Assembly (NCBI RefSeq): GCF_004197395.1
Contig: NZ_SELS01000032.1
Span: 1 to 64,000, forward strand
Reading direction: 5' to 3'
DNA: 64,000 bases
DNA from: Paraburkholderia sp. UYCP14C
GTDB taxonomy: Bacteria > Pseudomonadota > Gammaproteobacteria > Burkholderiales > Burkholderiaceae
Shown: positions 51,401 to 63,495 of the stretch, piece after piece
Position numbering within the stretch: position 1 is the first letter of the stretch
Layout: every line of letters begins with the position of its first letter
Translations under genes and position numbers: made by a program
The notes under the pieces: model-generated
What the model saw: only the letters and a program-made list of their open reading frames with translations
Told to the model about the DNA's origin: nothing
Databases searched by the model: none

Positions 51401-52005
51401 TGGCCGCGCTCGACGAGCTGAAGGCCGCGACCGAGCGCAAGAGCTTCCTCGATTCGCAGTCGGCCGACCTGACGAGCGCGATCGAAACGCTCGAAGACGC
51501 GATCCGCAAGATCGACGGCGAAACGCGCACGCTGTTGCAAAGCACGTTCGACGAAGTGAACCGTCATTTCGGCGAGCTGTTCCCGCGTCTGTTCGGTGGC
51601 GGCCAGGCGAAGCTGATCATGACCGGCGACGAAATTCTCGACGCCGGCGTGCAGGTGATGGCGCAGCCGCCGGGCAAGAAGAATTCGACGATTCACCTGC
51701 TGTCGGGCGGCGAGAAGGCGCTGACCGCGACCGCGCTGGTGTTCGCGATGTTCCAGCTGAATCCGGCGCCGTTCTGTCTGCTCGACGAAGTGGACGCGCC
51801 GCTCGACGACGCCAACACCGAGCGCTTCGCGAATCTGGTACGGGCGATGTCGGACAAAACGCAGTTCCTGTTCATCTCGCACAACAAGATCGCGATGGAA
51901 ATGGCACAGCAACTGATCGGCGTGACGATGCAGGAGCAGGGCGTCTCGCGGATCGTCGCGGTCGACATGGAAACGGCGGCGGGTTTCGCCCAGAATATCG
52001 TTTGA
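48487..52005 (+). CDS. smc: Chromosome segregation protein SMC
   Basis: Encodes 1,172 residues from the GTG at 48487. The N-terminal head has Walker A GPNGCGKSN (31-39). Long coiled coils rich in Glu, Ala, Gln and Arg (about 170-500 and 680-1000) flank a hinge (about 510-670). The C-terminal head has the signature LLSGGEKALTA and Walker B CLLDEVDAPLDD. It is the condensin-like ATPase of chromosome organisation, acting with ScpA/ScpB, which are not in this window. The upstream frame from 48313 runs through the inverted repeat and is not used. smc-zipA-ligA is the usual betaproteobacterial order. Confidence 0.96.
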   Translation: MRLTSIKLAGFKSFVDPTHFQVPGQLVGVVGPNGCGKSNIIDAVRWVLGESRASELRGESMQDVIFNGSTARKPGSRASVELVFDNADGRAAGQWGQYAEIAVKRVLTRDGTSSYYINNLPARRRDIQDIFLGTGLGPRAYAIIGQGMIARLIEAKPEELRVFLEEAAGVSKYKERRRETENRLHDTRENLTRVEDIVRELGANLEKLEGQAVVATRYRELQGDGEEKQRLLWLLRKNEAAGEQQRQQRAIEQAQIDLEAQTAKLREVELELETLRVAHYSASDAMQGAQGALYEANAEVSRLEAEIRFIVESRNRVQAQIAALTAQREQWQSQADKAQDDIADAEEQLAVAEEKAVLAEEDAAAKHDALPALEARWRDAQAELNTERGGIAQTEQALKLEAAHQRNADQQLQQLQQRHERLKSEEGGLDAPDEAQLEELRMQLAEHEEILHDAQGRLADAQETLPRLDGERRAAQERVQAESAQIHQLDARLAALKQLQENVQTEGKIQPWLDKHELGSLPRLWKKLHVEAGWETALEAVLRERLAALEVSNLDWVKAFATDAPPAKLAFYAPPAAGQPAPAAGALRSLLSLVRIEDAGIRAVLNDWLGLAFVADDLQQALSMRAQLPEGGAFVVKAGHVVTRVGVQLYAADSEQAGMLARQQEIENLGRQVRAQALLADEAKAAAIRAEAAHTQAAQALAEMRQQAERATQRVHALQMDVLKLTQAHERYTQRSTQIREELEEIAAQIDEQRALRAESEANFERHDGELAELQARFEDHQLAFEALDEELTSARGEVRDLDRAATDARFAARNMANRIDELKRSIQVAHEQSERVAGALEDARAELETINEQTAHTGLQDALDIRAVKEEALRAARVELDDLTAKLRAADETRLTAERALQPLRDRINELQLKEQAARINGEQFVEQLAAAGVDETELQAKLTPDMKPSYLQGEVTRINNAIIALGPVNMAALDELKAATERKSFLDSQSADLTSAIETLEDAIRKIDGETRTLLQSTFDEVNRHFGELFPRLFGGGQAKLIMTGDEILDAGVQVMAQPPGKKNSTIHLLSGGEKALTATALVFAMFQLNPAPFCLLDEVDAPLDDANTERFANLVRAMSDKTQFLFISHNKIAMEMAQQLIGVTMQEQGVSRIVAVDMETAAGFAQNIV

Positions 52006-52118
52006 GTTAACGCCTTCGCGGGCATCCGCATCCAGCGCAGCGGCTTCGATGAGTGCCGCGCGGTACGTGGAGCGGATCAGAGGCCCGCGCGGATAAAAGA
52101 ATTGCTGATGGAGCATGC

Positions 52119-53447
52119 ATGGACGAGTTGACACTCGGTTTGATCGGCGCGGGTGCCGTGGTGGTCGGGGGCGTGGTCGTGTACAACGCGTGGCAGGGCG
52201 CGAAGGTGCGCCGCAAGATGCCGCGGCCGATGCCGGCCGACACCGCCGAGAGCTTTGCGCGGGACGAGCATGAGGAGCAGAGCCCGTTCATCGAGCCGGC
52301 CCGGCCGACCACGCGGCGCGAGCCGAGCGTGAGCGCCGAGGCGGCCGCGGACCCGACCGCCGCGCGCGTCGAGCCGACCTTCGGCGCGGGCGCCGCCATG
52401 GGTGCCGCGCCGCTCGATACACCGGCCGATATCCAGGCCGAGATGACGTCGCCGAACGGCTATCCGCCGGCAGATGCCGACACCGTCGGCGCAGGCGAGC
52501 ATGCAGCAGCGCCGGGCGCGAACGCAGAGCGCTCCGCGGCCGAAGCGCCCGCGGCCCAGCCGGCGTCCGCCGAGCACGAGCGCGTCGAACCCATCTTGCC
52601 GGCCGCCACGACGATTTCGTCGGCGCCGCCCGCGATCGTCGATCGGCGCATCGACTGTATCGTGCCGATCCGGCTGAACGGCCCCGTGGCCGGCGACAAG
52701 GTGCTGCCGCTCGCGCAGCGCCTGCGTCGCGCGGGCAGCAAGCCGGTGCATATCGAAGGCAAGCCCGAAGGCGGCGGCGCATGGGAGCTGCTGCAGAACG
52801 GCACCCGCTACGAAGAACTGCGCGCGGCCGCGCAGCTCGCGAACCGCAGCGGCGCACTCAACGAGCTCGAATTTTCCGAGTTTGTGACCGGCGTGCAGCA
52901 GTTCGCCGACGCGCTCGACGCGGCGCCGGAATTCCCCGACATGCTCGAAACCGTCGCGATGGCGCGCGAGCTCGACGGCTTCGCCGCGCAGTGCGACGCG
53001 CAGTTGTCGATCAACGTGCTGTCGGACGGCGCGCCGTGGTCGGCCAACTACGTGCAGGCGGTCGCGTCGCAGGACGGGCTGCTGCTGTCGCGCGACGGTA
53101 CGCGCTTCGTCAAGCTCGACTCGCGGCAAAGCCCGGTGTTCATGCTGCAGTTCGGCGACACCAACTTCCTGCGCGACGACCTCACGTACAAGGGCGGCGA
53201 GATGATCACGCTGGTGCTCGACGTGCCGGTCGCCGACGAAGACATCCTGCCGTTTCGTCTGATGTGCGATTACGCGAAGTCGCTGGCCGAGCGCATCGGC
53301 GGACGCGTGGTTGACGACGGTCGCCGGCCGCTGCCGGAAAGCGCGCTGCTCGCGATCGAAAAACAGTTGATGACGCTGTACGCGAAGCTCGAACAGGCGG
53401 GTATTCCGGCGGGTTCGCCGGCGACGCGACGCCTGTTTAGCCAGTAA
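52119..53447 (+). CDS. zipA: Cell division protein ZipA
   Basis: Encodes 442 residues from the ATG at 52119. An N-terminal membrane helix (residues 4-22, LTLGLIGAGAVVVGGVVVY) is followed by a basic juxtamembrane stretch, a Pro/Ala-rich linker (to about 180) and a C-terminal ZipA domain that binds the FtsZ tail (WELLQNGTRYEELRAAAQLANRSG through LPFRLMCDYAKSLAERIGG). It tethers FtsZ to the membrane in the divisome. Divergence from the E. coli protein is normal for this group; the position between smc and ligA supports the call. Confidence 0.88.
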   Translation: MDELTLGLIGAGAVVVGGVVVYNAWQGAKVRRKMPRPMPADTAESFARDEHEEQSPFIEPARPTTRREPSVSAEAAADPTAARVEPTFGAGAAMGAAPLDTPADIQAEMTSPNGYPPADADTVGAGEHAAAPGANAERSAAEAPAAQPASAEHERVEPILPAATTISSAPPAIVDRRIDCIVPIRLNGPVAGDKVLPLAQRLRRAGSKPVHIEGKPEGGGAWELLQNGTRYEELRAAAQLANRSGALNELEFSEFVTGVQQFADALDAAPEFPDMLETVAMARELDGFAAQCDAQLSINVLSDGAPWSANYVQAVASQDGLLLSRDGTRFVKLDSRQSPVFMLQFGDTNFLRDDLTYKGGEMITLVLDVPVADEDILPFRLMCDYAKSLAERIGGRVVDDGRRPLPESALLAIEKQLMTLYAKLEQAGIPAGSPATRRLFSQ

Positions 53448-53474
53448 GCGTTTTTCAGCGCTCTACGTGTTTTG

Positions 53475-53503
53475 ACGACGGCCGCACGATGTGCGGCCGT
53501 CGT
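53475..53503 (+). terminator. Hairpin between zipA and ligA
   Basis: A perfect 13-base stem (ACGACGGCCGCAC and its complement) with a 3-base loop is followed by CGTTTCC, only three T. It may be a weak terminator or attenuator separating zipA from ligA. Confidence 0.5.
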
Positions 53504-53574
53504 CGTTTCCGGCTTGTATTGCGGCGTGGGGCGCCCCGATTCAGCGATGTAAAGGGGCACGCTTCCTGCGATAA

Positions 53575-55676
<2,102 letters not shown>

Positions 55677-55677
<1 letters not shown>

Positions 55678-56210
55678 TGATTCACGACATTCTGAAGATG
55701 GGCGATCCGCGTCTGCTGCGAATCGCGGAGCCCGTCGACCGCTTCGACACGCCCGAGCTGCACCGCCTCGTGGAAGACATGTTCGAGACCATGCACGCGG
55801 CGAACGGCGCGGGTCTTGCCGCGCCGCAGATCGGCGTCGATCTGCAGGTGGTGATCTTCGGCTTCGGTTCGAACGAGCGCTATCCGGACGCGCCGCCGGT
55901 GCCGGAAACGGTGCTGATCAACCCCACCGTCACGCCGGTGTCGCAGGATATGGAGGAGAGCTGGGAGGGCTGCCTGTCGGTGCCGGGGCTGCGCGGCGTG
56001 GTGAGCCGGTTTTCGATGATCCGCTATCACGGCTTCGATCAATTCGGCAATCCGATCGATCGGGTCGCCGAGGGCTTTCACGCGCGGGTCGTGCAGCACG
56101 AATGCGATCATCTGATCGGCAAGCTGTATCCGATGCGGATTACCGATTTCTCGAAGTTCGGCTTTACCGAGGTGCTGTTTCCCGATCTCGATCCGAATAG
56201 CGACGACTAA
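55677..56210 (+). CDS. def: Peptide deformylase
   Basis: Encodes 177 residues. All three metalloprotease motifs are intact: [17 protein letters not shown] with the Cys metal ligand, and QHECDHL with the two His ligands and catalytic Glu. It removes the formyl group from nascent proteins. Coupling to ligA is unusual compared with E. coli def-fmt but plausible. A second def copy elsewhere is common in Burkholderia. Confidence 0.95.
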
Positions 56211-56226
56211 ACGTGGCTGCCGCCAA

Positions 56227-56260
56227 TAAAAAACCCACGCCTTAGGTGCGTGGGTTTTTT
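56227..56260. terminator. Bidirectional terminator between def and rluF-like gene
   Basis: An eight-pair stem ACCCACGC/GCGTGGGT is flanked by A on the left and T on the right, suitable for ending both convergent transcripts. Confidence 0.88.
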
Positions 56261-56314
56261 GTTGCCCCGAAGGATGCGCCTGCTTACAGCAAGCAGGCGC
56301 GCGGCGGACCGACC

Positions 56315-58534
56315 TCAGAACGACTCGTCTTCCGACAGATAGCGCCACTGTCCCGGCGGCAGCGCGCCGAGCATCACCTGGCCCATGCGCACGCGCTTCA
56401 GGCCCACCACTTCGAGACCGACCAGTTCGCACATGCGGCGAATCTGACGCTTCTTGCCTTCGCGCAGCACGAAACGCAACTGCTCGCCGTTCTGCCAACT
56501 GACCTCGGCGGGCTTCAGCGCGACCTCGTCGAGCGACAGGCCGTGGCGCAGCAGCGCGAGTTTTTCGGCCGGGAAATGGCTTTCGACGTCGACGGTGTGC
56601 TCACCGTAGGCGACCCGCACCAGATACTCCTTGTCCACGTCCGAGTGACCGCCGATCAGTTGCTTCGCGATGCGGCCGTCCTGCGTCAGCACGAGCAGGC
56701 CCGTCGAATCGATGTCGAGACGACCGGCCGGCGCGAGCTGGCGCAGATGCGACACCGAGAAACGGATGCCCGAGCGGTCGCCCTCCCAGCGATTCTCAGG
56801 CGTGACGAGCGTGATGGCCGGCTGGTAGCCGTCTTCCGCCTGGCCCGACACGAGGCCGACCGGCTTGTGCACGATCACTGTCACCTGGCTCGACTGGAAG
56901 GCTTCGGCGGCCGGGTCGATGTCGATGCGCTGATCCGGGAACACCTTGGTGCCGAGCGTATCGACGCGCTCGCCGTCGACCATCACCCAGCCTTTCTCGA
57001 TCCATTCGTCGGCCTCGCGGCGCGAGCACAGGCCAAGCTTGGACATCAGCTTGGACAGACGCAGCATGCCCGGCGCGTCTTCGCGATCGCGGCGGGGCGG
57101 GTGTGCAGTGTCGACGGTGGTGTCGACGGATTGGGCCGGTGCGGATGCCGAGGTGCGCGGCTTGGCGGCGCGGGCAGGGCGCTCGTCGTCGAAACTGCGC
57201 GCAGGGCGCTCGCGACGTTCGCTGCGTTCAGCGCCGCGTGCGGAGTGTTCGCCGGACTCGCGGCGGGAGGACGTCCAGTCGCCGCGCTCGCCGCGGTCCT
57301 CACGCGTTGTGCGGGGTGCACGCTCGGTACGTTCGCCAAAGCCGCCCTTTACCGGCTTCGCGAAGCTGCGCTCGCCGCGCTCGCTACCGAAGCGCGGGCG
57401 GTCGCCGGCATCGCGCTCGCGGCGCACCGGACGGTCGCCACGCGCGCCGCTTTCCGAAGAGCCTGCGCCTGCGCGCGGACCGCTGAACGGACGGCGTTCG
57501 CCGTCGTCGCGGCGCGGTGCGCGCTCGCCGCGCTCCGCATTGCCCTCGAAACGACGCGGTGCGCGTTCTGCACGGTCGCCGAATTCGCGTCGCGGTGCGC
57601 GTTCGCCACGTTCAGCGTTGCCTTCGAAGCGACGTGGTGCGCGTTCTGCACGGTCGCCGAATTCGCGTCGCGGTGCACGTTCGCCACGCTCAGCGTTGCC
57701 TTCGAAGCGACGTGGTGCGCGTTCAGTACGACGGTCGCCGACTTCACGTCGCGGTGCACGTTCGCCACGCTCAGCGCTGCCTTCGAAGCGACGCGGCGCG
57801 CGTTCAGCACGGTCGCTGAATTCGCGTCGCGGTGCACGTTCGCCACGCTCAGCATTGCCTTCGAAGCGACGGGGTGCGCGTTCAGCGCGCTCACCGAATT
57901 CACGCCGCGGTGCACGTTCGCCACGCTCGGCGCTGCCTTCGAAGCGACGCGGCGCGCGTTCAGCGCGCTCGCCGACTTCACGTCGCGGTGCACGTTCGCC
58001 ACGTTCAGCGCTGCCTTCGAAGCGACGCGGCGCGCGTTCAGCGCGCTCACCGACTTCACGTCGCGGTGCGCGTTCGCCACGCTCAGCGCTGCCTTCGAAG
58101 CGACGCGGCGCGCGTTCCGCCCGCTCACCGAATTCACGCCGGGGTGCACGTTCGCCACGCTCAGTGCTGCCTTCGAAGCGACGCGGCGCGCGTTCAGCCC
58201 GCTCGCCGAATTCGCGTCGCGGTGCACGTTCGCCACGCTCGGCGCTGCCCTCGAAGCGACGCGGTGCGCCCGTGGCAGCCGCGCCCCGTTCGCGCGCGGC
58301 CGACCCTTCGGCACGCGGCGTGCGCGCACCGGCGCCCGCCGGCTTCGCACCGACCGGCCGCTTCGCGCCGCCACCCGCCGATGCCGCGCCTCCACGCTTC
58401 GCGCCGGCTTCGGCCTCAAAGGGCTTCGGCCGCGCTGGACGGGTCGGCTTTCGCGCCGACGCACTGCCGGAGCGGACAGGGGCGCGTTCGGACGAGGTCG
58501 GCCGCGGATGTTTCGCTGTTAATTTGATTCGCAT
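56315..58534 (-). CDS. rluF: 23S rRNA pseudouridine synthase (RluF-like) with long repetitive N-terminus
   Basis: Encodes 739 residues. Only the last 250 (from Met490) are the enzyme: an S4 RNA-binding domain (MLRLSKLMSKLGLCSRREADEWIEKGW) and a RsuA/RluF-type catalytic domain with Asp607 in GRLDIDSTGL, DKEYLVRV and GKKRQIRRMCE. The RQIRRMCE and GQWRYLSEDE ends fit RluF best; RluB is the alternative. Residues 1-489 are Arg/Ala/Glu/Gly-rich and predicted disordered, and include nine full 26-residue repeats plus a partial tenth (residues 90-347). The gene is six bases after glnD on the same strand. Confidence 0.88.
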   Translation of the reverse strand: MRIKLTAKHPRPTSSERAPVRSGSASARKPTRPARPKPFEAEAGAKRGGAASAGGGAKRPVGAKPAGAGARTPRAEGSAARERGAAATGAPRRFEGSAERGERAPRREFGERAERAPRRFEGSTERGERAPRREFGERAERAPRRFEGSAERGERAPRREVGERAERAPRRFEGSAERGERAPRREVGERAERAPRRFEGSAERGERAPRREFGERAERAPRRFEGNAERGERAPRREFSDRAERAPRRFEGSAERGERAPRREVGDRRTERAPRRFEGNAERGERAPRREFGDRAERAPRRFEGNAERGERAPRREFGDRAERAPRRFEGNAERGERAPRRDDGERRPFSGPRAGAGSSESGARGDRPVRRERDAGDRPRFGSERGERSFAKPVKGGFGERTERAPRTTREDRGERGDWTSSRRESGEHSARGAERSERRERPARSFDDERPARAAKPRTSASAPAQSVDTTVDTAHPPRRDREDAPGMLRLSKLMSKLGLCSRREADEWIEKGWVMVDGERVDTLGTKVFPDQRIDIDPAAEAFQSSQVTVIVHKPVGLVSGQAEDGYQPAITLVTPENRWEGDRSGIRFSVSHLRQLAPAGRLDIDSTGLLVLTQDGRIAKQLIGGHSDVDKEYLVRVAYGEHTVDVESHFPAEKLALLRHGLSLDEVALKPAEVSWQNGEQLRFVLREGKKRQIRRMCELVGLEVVGLKRVRMGQVMLGALPPGQWRYLSEDESF
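57494..58267 (-). repeat. 78-bp tandem repeat array in the rluF-like gene
   Basis: Nine 26-codon units plus a partial tenth encode the pattern APRRFEGSAERGERAPRREFGERAER with small substitutions: S/N at position 8, E/V at the third-last cluster, and one unit with an extra codon. The repeats are in frame and arginine-rich. They also keep the other frames free of stops, which explains the long spurious antisense frames here. Confidence 0.9.
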
Positions 58535-58540
58535 GAAATC

Positions 58541-61120
58541 TCACACTGCGATCGCGCGCAGCAGTTCGGTCTCGACCTGAATTTGCAGGCGGTTGTCCGA
58601 CAGGCTGTGTCCTTCGAGCAGGAACACGTCCTCGACGCGTTCGCCGAGCGTGTTGATCCGCGCCGACGCGACGCCGACCCGGTGCTCGGCCAGCACGCGC
58701 GCGATCGAATAAAGAAGGCCCGGCCGGTCGTTCGCCGACACGGACAGGATGTAGTATTGGCCGCGCTCGTCGGCCCGCAGGTCGACGCGCGGCGTAATCG
58801 GAAAGGTGCGCGACAGCCGCGACAGCCGGCCCTTCGACGGTCCCGGCAGCAAGGTGCCGTGGCCCGCGAGCCGCGCGGTCAGCTCCTGCTCGACCAGATT
58901 GGCGATGTCGCGATAGTGCACGTCCTCTTCGGTGTGCGCGACGAGGAAGTTGTCGAGCGCATAGCCGTGGCGCGTCGTGCTGACGCGCGCATCGAGCACC
59001 GACAGACCGTTGCGGTCGAAATACGCGCAGATGCCCGCGAACAGATCGGGCTGGTCCTTCACGTAGACGAGCACCTGCAGCGCCTCGCCGATCGGCGACG
59101 GCCGCGCCCGCACGAGCGGCGTCGGGGTTTCGACGTGGCGGTACAGCACGCGCGTCTGCCACGCGATGTCCGCCGCGTCGTGGCGCAGGAAATAGCCGAC
59201 GTCGAGCTTGTCCCACAGCGCCCGTTGCGCGCCTTCCGGCACGGTTTCGAGACGCAGCAGCGCGAGCGCCTCTTCCTTGCGCGACTTCAGCTCCGAATGC
59301 TCGTCCGGCTGTGCACCGCCCAGCACGGCGAGCGTGGTGCGGTAGAGATCTTCGAGCAGCTTGCCTTTCCACGTGTTCCAGACCTTCGGGCTGGTGCCGC
59401 GGATGTCGGCGACGGTCAGCAGATAGAGCGCGGTCAGGCGGCGCTCGGTACCGACCAGCTCGGCGAAGCGCTTGATCACTTCAGGGTCGCTCGTGTCCTG
59501 CTTTTGCGCGACCTGGCTCATCGTCAGATGCTGCTGCACGAGCCACACGACCAGCTCGCCATCCTCGCCCTCGATGCCGTGCTGCCGACAGAAGCGCCGC
59601 GCGTCGGCCATGCCGAGCGTGGAGTGATCGCCGCCGCGGCCCTTCGCGATGTCATGAAACAGCGCGGCCGCGTACAGCACCCACGGCCGGTCGAAGTTGG
59701 CGATCAACTGGCTGCAGAACGGGTATTCGTGCGCATGCTCGGCGATCGCGAAGCGGCGCAGATTGCGCAGCACCATCAGGATGTGCTGATCGACCGTGTA
59801 CACGTGATACAGATCGTGCTGCATCTGCCCGACGATGCGCCGGAAATTCAGCAGATAACGCCCGAGCACGCTGGTCTGGTTCATCAGCCGGAACGCATGC
59901 GTGATGCCGGCCGGCTGCTTCAGGATTGCCATGAAGAGCCGGCGGTTTTCCGGATCGCGCCGCCAATGCTGGTCCATCACGTCGCGGGCGTTGTAGATCG
60001 CGCGCAGCGTGCGCGCCGACAGGCCCTTCACGCCGGGGGTGCGCTCGTACAGCAGGAACGCTTCGAGGATCGCGTTCGGTTCGCGCTGGAACACGTCGTC
60101 GGACGCGATTTCGAGCATGCCCTGCTTTTCGACGAAGCGATCCGACAGCACGCGCGTGATGCCGCTCGTGCTCGGAAAGAGCTGCGCCTCGATGTTCTGG
60201 ATCAGGATCGTCGCGAGCTGCGTGACCGCTTTCGCGGCCCAGTAGTAGCGGCGCATCAGCTGCTCGCTCGCGCGCTTGGTCGCGGTCGGCTTGAAGCCGA
60301 AGCTCTCCGCGACCGGCGTCTGCAGGTCGAACACCAGGATGTCCTGACGGCGCCCGGCGATCACGTGCAGCCGCGCACGCAGCGACTTGAGGAAGCCTTC
60401 GTTGTGACGCAGCTCGCGCGCCTCGCGCTCGGTGATGAGGCCGCGCGCTTCGAGTTCGCGCCAGCTGCTGCCGAACTCGGCCGCCTGCGTGATCCACAGG
60501 ATCAGCTGCAGGTCGCGCAGCCCGCCCGGGCTTTCCTTGATGTTCGGTTCGAGCGCGTACGGCGTGTCCTGAAACTTCGCGTGACGCTGGCGCATTTCCA
60601 GCACCTTCGCCTGGAAAAACGCCTTCGGGTCGAGCGCCGCGCGGTAGCGCTGCGCGAAATCGTCGAACAGCGCGGTGCTGCCGGTGATACGGCGTGCTTC
60701 CAGCAGCGAGGTACGCACCGTGACGTCGTTGGCCGCTTCTTCCAGGCATTGCGACACGCTGCGCACGCTGCTGCCGAGTTCCAGCCCGAGATCCCACGCG
60801 AGGCTGATAAAGCGCTCGATGCGCGCCTCGAGATGCTCGAGCCGCGCGTCGGGCAACAGCACCAGGATGTCGATATCGGAGTGCGGCGCGAGTTCGCCGC
60901 GCCCATAGCCGCCGACCGCGACGAGCGCGAGGTCGTCGGGCAGCTCGCAGGTGTCCCAGGCGGCGCGCAACGAATGGTCCGTCGCGCGCGCGAGGGCAGC
61001 CATCAATACGTCGACGTTGGTGGCCGTTCGAAAGCGTTCCAGCAATTGGGCTTTGGCCACTTTATAGTCCGCCTTGAGCGACGAGGCATGGGAGGGGGCG
61101 ACGGCTGGAACGCTACTCAT
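58541..61120 (-). CDS. glnD: Bifunctional uridylyltransferase/uridylyl-removing enzyme GlnD
   Basis: Encodes 859 residues from the ATG at 61120. It senses glutamine and modifies PII (GlnB/GlnK), so it governs nitrogen assimilation. The nucleotidyltransferase domain has [19 protein letters not shown] (about 70-90) and [13 protein letters not shown]. The HD hydrolase domain has [14 protein letters not shown]. Two C-terminal ACT domains ([24 protein letters not shown] and [25 protein letters not shown]) bind glutamine. It is 29 bases after map and six before the rluF-like gene. A longer frame to 61555 overlaps map. Confidence 0.96.
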   Translation of the reverse strand: MSSVPAVAPSHASSLKADYKVAKAQLLERFRTATNVDVLMAALARATDHSLRAAWDTCELPDDLALVAVGGYGRGELAPHSDIDILVLLPDARLEHLEARIERFISLAWDLGLELGSSVRSVSQCLEEAANDVTVRTSLLEARRITGSTALFDDFAQRYRAALDPKAFFQAKVLEMRQRHAKFQDTPYALEPNIKESPGGLRDLQLILWITQAAEFGSSWRELEARGLITEREARELRHNEGFLKSLRARLHVIAGRRQDILVFDLQTPVAESFGFKPTATKRASEQLMRRYYWAAKAVTQLATILIQNIEAQLFPSTSGITRVLSDRFVEKQGMLEIASDDVFQREPNAILEAFLLYERTPGVKGLSARTLRAIYNARDVMDQHWRRDPENRRLFMAILKQPAGITHAFRLMNQTSVLGRYLLNFRRIVGQMQHDLYHVYTVDQHILMVLRNLRRFAIAEHAHEYPFCSQLIANFDRPWVLYAAALFHDIAKGRGGDHSTLGMADARRFCRQHGIEGEDGELVVWLVQQHLTMSQVAQKQDTSDPEVIKRFAELVGTERRLTALYLLTVADIRGTSPKVWNTWKGKLLEDLYRTTLAVLGGAQPDEHSELKSRKEEALALLRLETVPEGAQRALWDKLDVGYFLRHDAADIAWQTRVLYRHVETPTPLVRARPSPIGEALQVLVYVKDQPDLFAGICAYFDRNGLSVLDARVSTTRHGYALDNFLVAHTEEDVHYRDIANLVEQELTARLAGHGTLLPGPSKGRLSRLSRTFPITPRVDLRADERGQYYILSVSANDRPGLLYSIARVLAEHRVGVASARINTLGERVEDVFLLEGHSLSDNRLQIQVETELLRAIAV

Positions 61121-61149
61121 TGGCAGGCGGGCGGTGAGGTCGGAGTCGG

Positions 61150-61959
61150 TCAGGCGGTGGCCGCAACCACGGACGGACGCGCGGGCGTACCGGCCGATAC
61201 GGTCAGCACGTCGTAGCCTGTCTCCGTGACGAGCACCGTGTGCTCCCACTGCGCGGACAGGCTGCGGTCCTTGGTTTTGACGGTCCACTGGTCGGGCATC
61301 GTGCGGATGTCGCGGCGGCCGGCGTTGATCATCGGCTCGATCGTGAAGATCATGCCGGTCTGCAATTCGAGCCCGGTGCCGGGGCGGCCATAGTGCAGGA
61401 TCTGCGGATCTTCGTGGAATACGGTGCCGATGCCGTGGCCGCAATATTCGCGCACCACGCTGTAGCCGAGGCCTTCGGCGTGCTTCTGGATCGCATAGCC
61501 GATGTCGCCGAGATGCGCGCCGGGGCGCACCTGATCGATGCCGAGCCACATGCATTCAAAGGTGGCCTGCACGAGGCGCTTCGCCATGATCGACCCTTCG
61601 CCGACGATGAACATGCGGCTCGTGTCGCCGAAGTAGCCTTCCTTGATGACGGTGACGTCGATGTTGAGTGCGTCGCCGTTTTTCAGGGCCTTGTCGCCCG
61701 GGATGCCGTGGCAGATCACGTCGTTGACGGAAATGCAGGTTGCCTTCGGATAGGGCGGGTAGCCCGGCGGCTGGTAATTCAGCGGCGCGGGGACCGTGCC
61801 CTGGTCTTTCAGCATGTATTCGTGGCACAGACGGTCGAGCTCGCCCGTGGTGACGCCAGCCTTGACGAACGGCGTGATGTAGTCGAGCACTTCGCTCGCG
61901 AGCCGGCAGGCGACGCGCATCTTCGCGATATCGTCCTGGTTTTTGATGGTGATAGCCAT
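61150..61959 (-). CDS. map: Methionine aminopeptidase, type I
   Basis: Encodes 269 residues from the ATG at 61959, with GAGG five bases upstream. The five metal ligands are recognisable in [19 protein letters not shown] (two Asp), [14 protein letters not shown] (His), FTIEPM (Glu) and [15 protein letters not shown] (Glu). It removes the N-terminal Met after deformylation. A longer start at 62052 is possible but lacks a ribosome site. It is divergent from rpsB, as in many proteobacteria. Confidence 0.96.
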   Translation of the reverse strand: MAITIKNQDDIAKMRVACRLASEVLDYITPFVKAGVTTGELDRLCHEYMLKDQGTVPAPLNYQPPGYPPYPKATCISVNDVICHGIPGDKALKNGDALNIDVTVIKEGYFGDTSRMFIVGEGSIMAKRLVQATFECMWLGIDQVRPGAHLGDIGYAIQKHAEGLGYSVVREYCGHGIGTVFHEDPQILHYGRPGTGLELQTGMIFTIEPMINAGRRDIRTMPDQWTVKTKDRSLSAQWEHTVLVTETGYDVLTVSAGTPARPSVVAATA

Positions 61960-62244
61960 GGTTTCCTCGGAAGCCTTGCTGGATAAGGCTTGCTGGGTGT
62001 TGCGGTGGCCTGGCGGAGGGCGTCTTGCCGGCACGAAATGCCGGTTGATCATTCACGATCCCTCGCGCGAGGCGGAATCGAGCCATTTTACAGCAGTGGG
62101 GGCCGGGTCGTTGCGCCGGATCGGGCGGCAATGTGCCAAAAGCGACCAGAATCGGTTAGTTGGCGGCCCAACGGACGCGAGGCAGGGCTTTGGGCCTGGC
62201 TGCCCGGTCCCATGCGCAGGACCATCGCCCGGTGGTCGGGCCGG

Positions 62245-62524
62245 TTGAGTCGGTTACGAGTCGCGTGCTATACTCTTGGGCTAAGTCGGTCTTGGTCTGC
62301 TTTTATTCGCGCATTCGCCAATTCGTTGCAAATTCGCGCATGGCAGTTCGGCGGAACGGCTTCTCGCGGCACTCCGGTTGCTGGCGTCGCGAGTTGGAGA
62401 AAGTAGTGTCAGGCAACCAATTCGCAAGCCGGCGCACCCAGGGTGTCACCGCGTTCCAGCCGAAATAGAGGCGGCGCGGTCGATACGGCAGCCGGCTTAA
62501 GACCCAACCCTCGTGGAGAATTTT
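62245..62524 (+). promoter_or_regulatory. rpsB promoter and leader
   Basis: TTGAGT (62245-62250) and an extended -10 TGCTATACT (TATACT at 62269-62274) are 18 bases apart. The resulting leader is about 245 bases, GC-rich and self-complementary, ending with GTGGAG before the ATG. Autoregulation of rpsB by S2 through the leader is known in E. coli; that this leader works so is inference. Confidence 0.6.
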
Positions 62525-63277
62525 ATGGCAGTTACGATGCGTCAAATGCTGGAAGCAGGTGTCCACTTCGGTCACCAGACCCGGTTCTGGAACCCGAAGA
62601 TGGCCCCCTTCATTTTCGGTCATCGCAACAAGATTCACATCATCAACCTCGAAAAGACGCTGCCGATGTACAACGACGCGCTGAAGTACGCGCGTCAGCT
62701 GGCATCGAACCGCGGCACGATCCTGTTCGTCGGTACGAAGCGTCAATCGCGCGACACGATCGCCCAGGAAGCGCAACGCGCTGGTATGCCGTTCGTCAAC
62801 GCGCGCTGGCTCGGCGGCATGCTGACCAACTTCAAGACGCTGAAGGTTTCGATCAAGCGCCTGAAGGACATGGAGGCAGCGCTGGAAGCCGGTGAAACCG
62901 AGCGCATGAGCAAGAAGGAAGCGCTGCTGTTCGAACGCGAAATGGCCAAGCTGCAGAAGTCGATCGGCGGCGTCAAGGACATGGGCGGCATTCCGGACGC
63001 GATCTTCGTGGTTGACGTCGGCTACCACAAGATTGCCGTGACCGAAGCGAACAAGCTCGGTATTCCGGTCATCGCCGTGGTCGATACGAACCACTCGCCG
63101 GAAGGTGTGGACTATGTGATCCCGGGTAACGACGACGCCAGCAAGGCAGTCGCTCTGTACGCGGCAGGCGTGGCCGACGCGATCCTCGAAGGCCGTGCGA
63201 ACGCGGTCAACGAAGTGGTCCAGGCTGCACGTGGCGGCGACAGCGACGAGTTCGTCGAGGTCAACCCGGAAGCGTAA
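62525..63277 (+). CDS. rpsB: 30S ribosomal protein S2
   Basis: Encodes 250 residues from the ATG at 62525 (an earlier in-frame start at 62513 lacks the usual spacing). It begins [26 protein letters not shown] and includes [14 protein letters not shown], the invariant S2 core, and [19 protein letters not shown]. It joins the 30S subunit late and helps load S1. It is followed by a terminator and tsf, the standard operon order. Confidence 0.98.
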   Translation: MAVTMRQMLEAGVHFGHQTRFWNPKMAPFIFGHRNKIHIINLEKTLPMYNDALKYARQLASNRGTILFVGTKRQSRDTIAQEAQRAGMPFVNARWLGGMLTNFKTLKVSIKRLKDMEAALEAGETERMSKKEALLFEREMAKLQKSIGGVKDMGGIPDAIFVVDVGYHKIAVTEANKLGIPVIAVVDTNHSPEGVDYVIPGNDDASKAVALYAAGVADAILEGRANAVNEVVQAARGGDSDEFVEVNPEA

Positions 63278-63297
63278 GGCTGCCCAGGGTCCGACAT

Positions 63298-63329
63298 AAA
63301 AGGGGGCTTTCTACAGGCCCCCTTTTTTT
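63298..63329 (+). terminator. Partial terminator between rpsB and tsf
   Basis: A ten-pair stem (AAAAGGGGGC / GCCCCCTTTT) with a 9-base loop is followed by T. As tsf lies 170 bases downstream without an obvious promoter, this is probably an attenuator allowing partial read-through. Confidence 0.75.
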
Positions 63330-63495
63330 AAGTCGCGACGCCTGTAGCGGGTGTTGTAATAGGCATCTGGCAGAGTGCTCGAGACGACGCGGCGCGCGTC
63401 GCTCGCAAAAAATACGCGAAAACGCTGAAACGAATTCCTGCCGCCGGCATCGAAGTGCGGGCGGCGTGTGACAGACAGAACCCAAGGAGCAAATG

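Noticed and set aside
57494-58267. Regularly spaced repeats that could be mistaken for a CRISPR array
   Set aside because: Units are contiguous 78-bp tandem copies with no spacers, in frame with a coding gene.
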